In this document: piece by piece, positions 26,267 through 34,570 of the stretch
Position numbering within the stretch: position 1 is the first letter of the stretch
Layout of the letters: the number at the start of each line of letters is the position of its first letter
From: Natronorubrum texcoconense
GTDB lineage: Archaea > Halobacteriota > Halobacteria > Halobacteriales > Natrialbaceae
Assembly (NCBI RefSeq): GCF_900100335.1
Contig: NZ_FNFE01000004.1
Coordinates: forward strand, 248,001 to 312,000
Reading direction: 5' to 3'
Length of the DNA: 64,000 bases
Notes under the pieces: model-generated
What the model was told of the DNA's origin: nothing
The model's database searches: none
Seen by the model: only the letters and a program-made list of their open reading frames with translations
Program-made: the position numbers and the translations under genes

Positions 26267-28225
26267 TCACAACTCATTTATTGAAATTTCGTCGCTCCAC
26301 CGCAATTCACCATTCATCAGAACGGGGATATTTTCTAGCTCGAGGAATTCTACGAGTTCTGGTTTTGTTACTGAAAGTGGGCCAAACTTTTTTGGAACCA
26401 GATGGTATGTCTCTACCGACTCAATATATGGATAAAAAACCCCTCCTATATCCATATTGGGGATAGATACATATTCATGTATGTCTATAATTAAATCTCC
26501 GTGTTGTTTGGTTATCGAACACATATTTGGTGCACCATTATTTGGTTGTGCTATTATTGACAATCCATCACCAACAACATGATATTGATGGCCAATTTTG
26601 GTTACTTTTCGTAGAATATCGATAGCACCATACAGTGAGAACCCCTGATTCAACAATCGAGCAATCACGCTTCCTGCGTGAACAGCATCGCTGTTTTGAA
26701 CATCGCTTGATGTAACTACCCCGCCAATACTTCCCGCTTTTATTAACTGAATTCCTTGATTATTCGACTGACACGCATTGAGAAAAAACGATTTTGCGTT
26801 TACTGACTTGAGAGTTGCCACGTTAAGTCGTCCATCTGAACAACGAACGCCATTGCTGTCAATATGTCCTATATAGTGAACAAAATCGCTTTCCCGCACT
26901 AAAACCTTCTTGAGATCCGCTGTGGTGAGTCTGTGATGAACCGTCACATCAATTGGAAAATCATCACGTTCGCTGTAGGCGCTGTAAACACTTGTGAGTT
27001 CGCTATTCATATCTGGGTCATTACAGACAACTTCGATTCTGATCGGTTCCTCTGTTGGTGTTTGAGTAATGCTGTTGGTGTATGCTGATATCGGTGTGGG
27101 ACTCTCGAATTTCGATCCTCCTGTGGAGGACCAAAACTGCTTGATTGTTTGATTTGTCGATTGACTAGTTTTCTCCTGAACGTCAACGATAGAGAGATTA
27201 TTAGCAATGAATGGGAGAAATGGAATGTGTTCTGGAGTGTTCTCTAGTTGTACCTTGAGTCGCCACTCAGGGAGAAATACTTTAGTGAGAGAAAATGGAC
27301 TTTCAAGATATGTCTCAAGTTGTTCGGAGAGCGATTGTTCGTATAATTCTGAAGGATCGAATGGGAGATTTGATTCAATCATCTCTCGCTCGTGAAGGGG
27401 GAGTGGTGTTATCCCCTCAGTCCGTACGATACAATCCAAAAAAAACACATGCTTCAGTAACCGTTCAACTGTTGTCTCAAATTCTTCTTTTGAATCAAGT
27501 GAATAGGAGAAACCGCTATCAGTGATCAACTGGGGTTTCGCTTTAGGAACGACTTTTGCACCGAGGTAGTATGCTAGTGGTGTAATAGTGAATATATGCT
27601 TGAGTGTTGGAGGAACTGCGAGTTTAATATTCGTCTTTGGTCGTTTGATCTCTTCTGGAATGCTTAATTCCTCACCGATTTCAATTGCTGGAGGGTGTCC
27701 ACGTGCTGTCGGAAAAGAACGTTCCGCTGCTGTTGTTTTCAAAGCAGAACCAAACGCTGATATCGCTTTCATTAGATCAGATGGGGCAGTTGTGGTTTCA
27801 ATTGTTCTTGCTGGGCGTGTGTGATATGACCGTGCCCCAATAATCACGTTCGTGTGTTTATCTAGCTCAATATGTGTTTTATTCCTGTCAGAATATATTT
27901 CAACACTACTATCCAGAACAAGGTATACTTTAATAGATGATGATACATCGAGCGTGTGCTTATTTTGGGATAAAACCACCCGCTCATCTGGCTGGACTTC
28001 AGTTGTTATTGATTTATCCTTCCCACGGACGTAGACGGAATTGACCTCTGACAATGAAATCCGGTCCGTTGTGACCTCTACTGCTGCGCCAATTGGGTAG
28101 GCAACTTGATTTTCATCGACAGACTGTGGTGTAACTGGTTCGTGTGTAATAAGACGATCTCGGTACCGCTCGATTGGATCAATGATCTCTATACCATCTT
28201 GGTTCGATTCGAATTTTGGTTTCAT
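26267..28225 (-). CDS. CHAT-domain (caspase-fold) protease, paralogue 1
   Basis: 652 residues, no signal peptide or membrane helix. The C-terminal part (about 395-570) is a CHAT domain: the HYIGHID motif supplies His454 and FFLNACQS supplies Cys485, the expected His-Cys dyad, followed by GSIGGVVTSSDVQ. Residues 1-345 form a conserved N-terminal module (GARSYHTRPA at 130, RGHPPAI at 175, IFTITPLAYYLGA at 211, FFLDC at 261) that aligns without a gap to the second CHAT protein 1 kb away. GC content is far below the neighbouring ribosomal genes, suggesting transfer. Family members act as signal-activated proteases; the partner and substrate here are unknown. Confidence 0.85.
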   Translation of the reverse strand: MKPKFESNQDGIEIIDPIERYRDRLITHEPVTPQSVDENQVAYPIGAAVEVTTDRISLSEVNSVYVRGKDKSITTEVQPDERVVLSQNKHTLDVSSSIKVYLVLDSSVEIYSDRNKTHIELDKHTNVIIGARSYHTRPARTIETTTAPSDLMKAISAFGSALKTTAAERSFPTARGHPPAIEIGEELSIPEEIKRPKTNIKLAVPPTLKHIFTITPLAYYLGAKVVPKAKPQLITDSGFSYSLDSKEEFETTVERLLKHVFFLDCIVRTEGITPLPLHEREMIESNLPFDPSELYEQSLSEQLETYLESPFSLTKVFLPEWRLKVQLENTPEHIPFLPFIANNLSIVDVQEKTSQSTNQTIKQFWSSTGGSKFESPTPISAYTNSITQTPTEEPIRIEVVCNDPDMNSELTSVYSAYSERDDFPIDVTVHHRLTTADLKKVLVRESDFVHYIGHIDSNGVRCSDGRLNVATLKSVNAKSFFLNACQSNNQGIQLIKAGSIGGVVTSSDVQNSDAVHAGSVIARLLNQGFSLYGAIDILRKVTKIGHQYHVVGDGLSIIAQPNNGAPNMCSITKQHGDLIIDIHEYVSIPNMDIGGVFYPYIESVETYHLVPKKFGPLSVTKPELVEFLELENIPVLMNGELRWSDEISINEL

Positions 28226-28402
28226 TGGGAGCGAAGGTTGGACAAGATGTTGCTCATTATCACAACTCCTCTATCAGAGTGGATGGCTAACTATTGAATA
28301 TATGTTATTGCCTTTCAATATGTCTTGTTAGGGACATTGCACCAAATTAACTAATAGTCGATTCTTTCCGGACCACATTTAATAGTATCTGCTCAAGCAG
28401 TA

Positions 28403-28984
28403 TTGATAGAAGCTGTGTTGCTGAAATCTACATCTCAGTTGTTCGTGGTTCATCCTACTCTTTCTCTCAGTAATATGAACGCAGAGCGGGCTCGAGTCGC
28501 TGCTGAAGTCAATATAGTTGACTTCAACCATTCAATTCTTGAACAAATCGATGAACGCTACGATCTGCTCGTTTTGGACTGGAGTCTGCAGACACCAGAT
28601 GCCCGCGGCATCCTTGATGCGTTTCGACAGAATGCTCCGAAGACCCAGATTCTTGTACTCGCTAGTGACGTACCCTCGGATGACCCAGTTGACCGCGGCG
28701 CCGACGAACTTCTCATTGATCCTGTTTCGGACGAGGCATTACAGTTGACGGTTGAACGGTTGCTTCTGCAGAAGGAATATGAGGCTGCGATGGACGAGTT
28801 TTTCAGGTTATCAACCGAGCGTGCATTGCTCGAAAGCGAACTGCAGTCTGGTCTTGATGTCGACGACCAGTACCAATCTGTTGTCTCTAATCTCTACGAT
28901 TATCGCAAGTGGGCAGCCACGATTCGAGACGAACTCTCAAACGATGAGTTCGATCATGTCCTTCGGAAGTTATTTGATGAGTAA
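28403..28984 (+). CDS. HalX-domain protein with degenerate receiver
   Basis: About 193 residues from TTG 28403 (GTG 28415 and ATG 28475 are alternatives). A tttaata element at 28378-28384 suits a leaderless start at the first or second. Residues 10-120 follow the receiver fold with Asp in LLVLDWSL. The acidic pair of the first strand (usually VDDE) is VVHPT, so phosphorylation is doubtful. The C-terminal about 65 residues (ALLESELQ...YDYRKWAATIRDEL) resemble the HalX helical domain of haloarchaeal response regulators. Divergent from CHAT 1 with a 177-bp shared control region. Likely a signalling adaptor; inferred. Confidence 0.7.
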   Translation: MIEAVLLKSTSQLFVVHPTLSLSNMNAERARVAAEVNIVDFNHSILEQIDERYDLLVLDWSLQTPDARGILDAFRQNAPKTQILVLASDVPSDDPVDRGADELLIDPVSDEALQLTVERLLLQKEYEAAMDEFFRLSTERALLESELQSGLDVDDQYQSVVSNLYDYRKWAATIRDELSNDEFDHVLRKLFDE

Positions 28985-29100
28985 AACAGTCCCTGAGTTC
29001 TCCTTTTGCTCGAGATATCGATTCCCTGTATAGCAGATCAGGTGGACGTTACCTTTTCACACAGTTGGCCTATACAATAACACTACTATTTATTTATATG

Positions 29101-29122
29101 ATTTATTAAAATAAATTTATAT
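29101..29122 (+). promoter_or_regulatory. Promoter of the DUF7503 microprotein
   Basis: Inverted repeat atttatt-aa-aataaat is followed by TATA element tttatat (29116-29122), 29-35 nt before the ATG at 29151. Strong AT-rich promoter with leaderless or near-leaderless spacing. Confidence 0.6.
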
Positions 29123-29150
29123 CTGGCCAGCACTACGTCTAAAATGTACC

Positions 29151-29273
29151 ATGGAAGACCTAACCCAATACCTAAAGAATCACCCACGAATGATCGGCGT
29201 CCTGTTCACGATCTCACTAATTCTGTCTCAGGCAGGCACCGTCGCAGCTGGCGGAGTTTACACGGGCCCTTAG
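29151..29273 (+). CDS. DUF7503-family 40-residue membrane microprotein
   Basis: Encodes 40 residues: MEDLTQYLKNHPRM start, a hydrophobic helix at about 14-33, and a short GGVYTGP tail. The pattern (acidic head, YLKxHPRM, helix ending SQAG, alanines, Gly-rich tail) is that of the multicopy haloarchaeal DUF7503 family. It has no known function. SQAGTVAA could be a signal-peptidase site or simply the helix end. Stop codon is 3 nt from the 3' end of the convergent CHAT gene 2. The strong AT-rich promoter just upstream supports expression. Confidence 0.75.
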   Translation: MEDLTQYLKNHPRMIGVLFTISLILSQAGTVAAGGVYTGP

Positions 29274-29276
29274 AGA

Positions 29277-31337
29277 TCATAAATCGTCAATATTGATGCC
29301 TTTGCTCCATTGAACAGACCCGTCTATTATTACAGGAATATCTTCTAGATCAAAAAACTCCTCAATTTGACGTTTCGTAACCTCTATCTTTTCGGTTTCT
29401 CCTGGAGTTAAATAATACTCGTCTGCTGGTTCCACGTATGGCGTAAATAAGCTCCCTTTTCTCACTGAAGATGATTCATATATGTGAACTTTGATGGTGA
29501 ACATATCATCTCTCTGTGATAGCATGCAAACACTTGGAACACCATTTTTTGACTGTGCAATCGTTGTTACTCCATCACCAACTACTCGGTATTGTTCTCC
29601 AACGACACTTTCACCTCTTGCGATGTCTAATGCAGCGTAAAGTGGGAAGCCCTGGTTCAATAAACCTGCAATGGTACTTCCTACACTAATTGCGCCTTTA
29701 TTGACTATATCGTTTAGAGTGACTATGCCACCAATGCTTCCTGCTTCTACTAAATATAGTCCTTGGTCATATGACTGGCATGCATTGAGCAAGAACGCTT
29801 TCACTCCTACTTTAGTTATTTTTGACGCGTCTAATTTCCCATCCAAGCATTGAAATCCATCGTTATCAATATGCCCAATATAATGTAGAAAGTCACTTTC
29901 GCTAGTTAGAATCTCTTGAAACTCTCCGGTTCTAATATCATGGTATAAAGTAACGTCAAATGGGAAGTCTTCCTGTGAATTATACACTTCATTCACTGTC
30001 TCGAGTTCTTCTTGCATGTTTGGATCGTTGCAAATAACTTCTATTTCGATAGGGTCTTCTTTTGGAGATCTGCCAATGTTGTTATAAAATGCAGACAAGG
30101 GTGTTGTGCTTACTATCGTAGATGAATCTTCGCTCTCCCACGATTGTTGCACTATTGACTTATTTGCCGCGATGTGATTATCCTGGTTGTCCTTCTCTAC
30201 TTTTCCACGAACTATACTCATACTGCCTCGTGAAAACTCTTTGATAGCGCTTGTTTGCGCCTCTGACGATGTTTTTCCAACAGTATCATGTATGCTAACT
30301 GGAGATAACCTATTTGCAATAAAAGGAAGGAACTCTATGCTCTCTTCATTCGGTCTGAGCTGTGTTGTGAGTCGCCATTCTGGAAGATGGGGCTTAACCT
30401 TATGAAACGGAATATCAAGGTATGATTTGATTTGGCTTGCAAGTGGTTGATCATACATTTTTTTAATATCAAACCCGATGTCTGATTCGGACAAACTCCG
30501 TTCATGAAGTGGTAATGGTGTAAGCCCTTCTGTTCGGACCACACAATCTAGGAAGAATATTTTTTTGAGTAGCCGTCTTACTTCCGTGTCAAAATGAATA
30601 TCACCCTGCACATCATATGAGTATCCATCTGCGGTTGTTATTTTAGGTTCCTCATTAGGAATTATGTCTGCACCTAAATAATAAGCGAGAGGCGTAATGG
30701 TGAATATGTGATTGAAGTCTGGAGGAATCTCTATTCGGATGCCTGTTTCTGGCTTCTCAAACGAATTTGGTATTTCTAACTCATCGCATAGTTTGATTGC
30801 CGGCGGATGACCCCGTAGTGTTGGATAAGATCGTTCAGCAGTTGTTGTTTTTAGTGCTGATCCGAAAGCAGATACTGCTCGCATTATATCTAGCGGATCT
30901 TTTGTGGTTTTAATCGTATCTGCTGGACGCGTATGATATGATCGAGCACCAATTGTGAGAGGTATCGTGTCTCCAAAAATTACGTGTGTCTGATCGTTAT
31001 CCGCATAAATACTGACCTCCCCATTAAATTGAATGTATATCTTAAGTGGGACCGATATGTCAAGAGTGTATTTTCCCTCTGGCAAGGATATTGGCTCACT
31101 TGGGCTAGCTTCTGCAACCATGGAACCGTCCTGATTGCGAATATAGATGGTTGCATTTGCTGGAAGTGAAATCATTTCAGCTGTAAACTCAACTGCTTTA
31201 TCTACCGGATACTGAAGCTGGTTCGACTCTACTTCTTTAAGTGAAATTGGCTTATGCGTAACGACCCGATGCCGGTGTCTTTCGATTGGGTCTATGATTT
31301 CAAAGCCATTTTTTGTCGGCTCAAATTTCGGTTTCAT
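29277..31337 (-). CDS. CHAT-domain (caspase-fold) protease, paralogue 2
   Basis: 686 residues from ATG 31337, which matches the MKPKFE start of paralogue 1; the frame is open a further 11 codons. His489 (HYIGHID) and Cys520 (LLNACQS) form the predicted CHAT dyad. Residues 1-345 align residue for residue with CHAT 1, with the same landmarks at the same positions. The linker before the CHAT domain is about 36 residues longer. AT-rich coding sequence like its partner. It lies 81 nt downstream of the DUF7504 gene on the same strand, so the two probably share a transcript. Substrate unknown; the DUF7503 microprotein is the nearest non-homologous partner. Confidence 0.85.
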   Translation of the reverse strand: MKPKFEPTKNGFEIIDPIERHRHRVVTHKPISLKEVESNQLQYPVDKAVEFTAEMISLPANATIYIRNQDGSMVAEASPSEPISLPEGKYTLDISVPLKIYIQFNGEVSIYADNDQTHVIFGDTIPLTIGARSYHTRPADTIKTTKDPLDIMRAVSAFGSALKTTTAERSYPTLRGHPPAIKLCDELEIPNSFEKPETGIRIEIPPDFNHIFTITPLAYYLGADIIPNEEPKITTADGYSYDVQGDIHFDTEVRRLLKKIFFLDCVVRTEGLTPLPLHERSLSESDIGFDIKKMYDQPLASQIKSYLDIPFHKVKPHLPEWRLTTQLRPNEESIEFLPFIANRLSPVSIHDTVGKTSSEAQTSAIKEFSRGSMSIVRGKVEKDNQDNHIAANKSIVQQSWESEDSSTIVSTTPLSAFYNNIGRSPKEDPIEIEVICNDPNMQEELETVNEVYNSQEDFPFDVTLYHDIRTGEFQEILTSESDFLHYIGHIDNDGFQCLDGKLDASKITKVGVKAFLLNACQSYDQGLYLVEAGSIGGIVTLNDIVNKGAISVGSTIAGLLNQGFPLYAALDIARGESVVGEQYRVVGDGVTTIAQSKNGVPSVCMLSQRDDMFTIKVHIYESSSVRKGSLFTPYVEPADEYYLTPGETEKIEVTKRQIEEFFDLEDIPVIIDGSVQWSKGINIDDL

Positions 31338-31418
31338 GGGGCAAAGGATGAGCGAAGTAGCTGTTAACAACTAATCGTCGGGCAAGACAATAGATATGGC
31401 TCTCGAGCAACCATAACC

Positions 31419-32144
31419 CTACGACTGATCGATCGAGATCCACCCAGAACTCTGATCGCCGTCGTTGATCGACCACCGTTCCTGAAAGTCGCCGCTCTGT
31501 TCCCGAAGTTCGACGATGATGTCGAACAGTGGTGCCAGCACGGAGACGACATCTGAGTCCCGGTCCATCGGTAGGTGGTAGTGGATCATACCGTCGGCGT
31601 CTCGAGTCCGGCCGTTCGTCAGATGAACGAACTTGAAGACGCGTTCGACACCGTACTCCTCGAGGAGCGGCACCAGCGAATTGATGCCAACGCGGAGTTC
31701 TGCGGGGGCGAGACCGTCCGCTTCTGACTCGAGCGTTTCGATTGCGCTCGAGATAGCGATACCGAGGTCGGCAAGCGCGGTGGTCGTCGTCGGTGATGCC
31801 TCGAGCGACGGGGAGTCGGTCTCCGTCGGATTTGCTCCGACGTCACTCGCGGCGGTGCTGCGGGCCTGTGTGGCATAGCTAACGAGTTTGAGCGTATCGG
31901 ACGTGTTGACGTCCGCGTCGACCAGGTGTGAGACGTCGTGTAAATCGCCGGTGGTCGAAACCAGCACGCGTCGACGTGGCTGGACGGTCGCCTGTCCCAG
32001 CAGTCGTCGACAGACGTTCTGCCGTTGATCAGCTCGAACGGAGCCGACGACGAGAACGCTCGCACCCTCACGTTTCAGTCGGGATAGCGTTTCGGTGAAC
32101 TGCTCGCCGTCCGACCCGCTCCCCCAGTCCTTGCGCGAAAACAT
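31419..32144 (-). CDS. DUF7504 protein, KaiC/GvpD-like with inactive P-loop
   Basis: 241 residues from ATG 32144. The start of the fold (ASVLVVGSVRADQRQNVCRRLLG) is positioned like a RecA/KaiC Walker A strand-loop-helix, but the GxxxxGK(T/S) residues are absent. The C-terminus HYHLPMDRDSDVVSVLAPLFDIIVELR is characteristic of the haloarchaeal DUF7504 (HTR-like) family. Such inactivated KaiC-type proteins are thought to act as signalling hubs. GC content is nearer the chromosome average than the CHAT genes. An acattaaat element (about 32172) at leaderless spacing is the likely promoter for DUF7504-CHAT2. Confidence 0.75.
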   Translation of the reverse strand: MFSRKDWGSGSDGEQFTETLSRLKREGASVLVVGSVRADQRQNVCRRLLGQATVQPRRRVLVSTTGDLHDVSHLVDADVNTSDTLKLVSYATQARSTAASDVGANPTETDSPSLEASPTTTTALADLGIAISSAIETLESEADGLAPAELRVGINSLVPLLEEYGVERVFKFVHLTNGRTRDADGMIHYHLPMDRDSDVVSVLAPLFDIIVELREQSGDFQERWSINDGDQSSGWISIDQS

Positions 32145-32343
32145 CAATATATGTTACGCCATTCGTCGAATCATACATTAAATGTTCGGGTTGAAGCGAA
32201 GCCGTATACTTGAGCCTTATGGCCGCTACGTTCGATTCGTCGTTCTGAGTGGATCTCTGTGCGAAACTTCGCGACGTCCGTTCGACAAAGGGGCTACGTC
32301 TGATTCGTGCACGATTCTCGCGGTTCGGATCGGTGGATGTAGA

Positions 32344-33267
32344 TTACTCGTCGTCGTCGGAATCGTCTCCGTCGTTGCCGGAACCGTCTCCGTCGCCACC
32401 GGTATCGTTGTTACCGTTGTCACCATCATCACCGTCGTCACCGCTCTCGTTGGTATCGTCATCACCGTTCTCGTTAGTATCGTCGTCACTACTCTCGCCA
32501 TCCGTGATGACTTCGGTGCCGTCTGCGACGGCCTCGAGAACGTACGTCCCAGCGTCGTCCTGCTCGACGGGTTGAACGGCCGCGACGAAGGTTGTTTCTC
32601 CGCCGTCGCGAATCTCGAACCGTTCGTCGAACTGGAGGGGTCCGTCATCGGGTGTGGTTACCGTTGCTGGATCGTCGTTCGTCAGCGTTGCATCGATCTC
32701 GCTGACGTCTAACTGCAGGAGCTCGTACTCGTCGACCGGGAGGTCGCGTTCGTCGATCACTTGCGAGCCGTCCTCGAGAGTTACGAGGTCGACGTCTACG
32801 GCGTCGTCGAACTCGTAGTACGCTCGATCGGCGTTGGTATCGGTTTCCGACTGCTCGTCGTTTTCGTCGTCCTCCGATTCGCTTTCATCGTCGGTCTCGC
32901 CGTCATCGGTTTCGTCTGATTCACTTTCCCCGTTCGTTTCACTGTCATCGTTCTCACCCGCTTCGGTTTCGTCGTCCGTCTCTTCGTCGTCGGTCTCGTC
33001 GGCTTCGTCCCCCGGAGCGGGAACGACCCACAGACCCTGAATCGTCGCGGTGAAGTCGTTGAAGTCGTCGAACGCGTCCGCTCCGGCGGCGAATTCCGTG
33101 GTGAGCGTTCCGACCGGTTCGTCGTCACCGTTCCCGTCGTCCGAATCGTCGGTCTCGTCGCCGAGACACCCCGCGAGACCGATGGCACTCGCGACTGCAA
33201 ACCCACTGGCTGCCTGGAGATACGTTCGCCGATCGATGCCACACGTGCTGTCTGTCGCACCAGTCAT
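32344..33267 (-). CDS. DUF4382 Tat lipoprotein with long acidic low-complexity segments
   Basis: 307 residues from ATG 33267. N-terminus has a twin-arginine signal (DRRTYLQAASGFAVAS) followed by lipobox AGCLG, so the protein is exported folded and lipid-anchored. The FTATIQGLWVVP and later TDxDLVTLEDG-like parts fit DUF4382. Two long stretches of D/E/S/N/G (around residues 85-145 and the last 45) interrupt and end the domain. The family is widespread on prokaryotic surfaces without known function. The C-terminal tract is repetitive and could vary in length by slippage. Confidence 0.82.
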   Translation of the reverse strand: MTGATDSTCGIDRRTYLQAASGFAVASAIGLAGCLGDETDDSDDGNGDDEPVGTLTTEFAAGADAFDDFNDFTATIQGLWVVPAPGDEADETDDEETDDETEAGENDDSETNGESESDETDDGETDDESESEDDENDEQSETDTNADRAYYEFDDAVDVDLVTLEDGSQVIDERDLPVDEYELLQLDVSEIDATLTNDDPATVTTPDDGPLQFDERFEIRDGGETTFVAAVQPVEQDDAGTYVLEAVADGTEVITDGESSDDDTNENGDDDTNESGDDGDDGDNGNNDTGGDGDGSGNDGDDSDDDE

Positions 33268-33447
33268 GATCGACTGACATAGGCGCTGTTCGATATATCT
33301 ACTCGCCGGTCGGTCTCCCAATTTGCGATGCATGCCAAAATAGTGATTCTGGGGAGGGGTTGTAGGTGGACGCTGGAAGATCGCTTTCGAAATCTACTGT
33401 TCGCAAAAAGTGTGAGTGGCGTAGTGGTCAGTGGCAGTCAGCGACGG

Positions 33448-34212
33448 TCAGTCCGCGGCGGGCCCCTCGCGCCCGTCCCCACCGACGTACGCACGGGTCG
33501 CGTCGACGAGCACTTGGCGATAGGTACTCGAGTCGGGATCGCGAGCGAGTTCGCGAAAGCGGCGTTTGAATCCCTCGAAGTCGACGTGTGGTGCGTCCAT
33601 CGCGGCCGCGTACGCGAGATCGTACAGCCGGTGGTCGTCGTCGACGAGATCGTGGCGTTCGGCGAGTGCGAGCGCGAACGCGGCGTTGACCGCCGTGATA
33701 TCCGGATCGGCACTCGCCGAGAGACGCTCGAGTCCGGGCCTGGACGGCGTCTCGGGGCGGTCTGCGATCGCCATCGCGAGGCTCGATTCGAGAAAGGAGA
33801 GCAGTTTCTCGCCGGGGCCGACGGCGAGCGTGATGTCGTCGGCGTAGATATCTTTCATGTGGTTGGCGATCTGGTAGCAGTGGGCCAGTTTGCGCCGTTC
33901 GACGCTCTTGCCGGCGAGCGCGAGGTAGAGCACTTCTTCCGTCGACTGTGTGTGTGAGGGATGTTCCTGTTCGTGTCGGGCCATGTGTGCGAACTCGTGG
34001 AGGGCAAGTTCGCGAGCCATGGCGCTCGAGGCGGCCTGTCTCGAGATGTTGAGGACGTGGCGATCGTCGTGGTGGCCGGCCCAGGTCCGTTCGTCGGGAT
34101 CGTCCCGGAGCTGGACGTGAACCGGTAACGAGAGGTCGTGTTCGGTCTCGAATAGATCTCGAGCACCGAGGAACGGGGAGGTAGGGCCGGCGCCTTGCAC
34201 GCGGAGATCCAT
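33448..34212 (-). CDS. DUF5781-family protein, HExxH-containing
   Basis: 254 residues from ATG 34212; longer frames upstream lack conservation and enter the EF-2 control region. Residues 72-76 are HEFAH in a helix (LHEFAHMARHEQEH), the pattern of zinc-dependent peptidases, with a Glu-rich segment downstream (STEEVLYLAL) that could give the third ligand. The rest is helical. The family is conserved in haloarchaea beside the EF-2 gene, as here, where it is divergent from it. Proteolytic activity has not been shown as far as I know. Confidence 0.8.
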   Translation of the reverse strand: MDLRVQGAGPTSPFLGARDLFETEHDLSLPVHVQLRDDPDERTWAGHHDDRHVLNISRQAASSAMARELALHEFAHMARHEQEHPSHTQSTEEVLYLALAGKSVERRKLAHCYQIANHMKDIYADDITLAVGPGEKLLSFLESSLAMAIADRPETPSRPGLERLSASADPDITAVNAAFALALAERHDLVDDDHRLYDLAYAAAMDAPHVDFEGFKRRFRELARDPDSSTYRQVLVDATRAYVGGDGREGPAAD

Positions 34213-34570
34213 GTGTAACAGTACCAAGTTCCGGCGGCGTATGTCTCTTGCGCCCGATTTCGACGGCCGAGGATCGATGCGGTGCGTGACAACCGACGGT
34301 TGCCGAGTAGGGCCCGGTAGTGCGATTCCCGTTCGGTCGGGTTCGTAACAGGTTGCTGCACCGGACGTGACAGCGGATCGCTTTTGTCGACATCGCGGTT
34401 TCGGCCAGCGTCCGATTCGCCGGCGAATACGGCGCCAGATTCGTACTGTTGCTTGTGTGGTATTCACTCACTCAAACTGGAAATTCCGGCGCGAAAACCG
34501 GGAAATTCGACGGATTCCGACGGCGACGAAACACTACCCTTTTGACCCCGCTACCGGTAACAGGGTGTAT
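34213..34570. promoter_or_regulatory. Divergent control region between DUF5781 and EF-2 genes
   Basis: 358 bp without a convincing gene. A ctaccctttt element about 27-36 nt before the EF-2 ATG is the best TATA candidate on the plus strand. No riboswitch-like structure was recognised. Confidence 0.4.
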
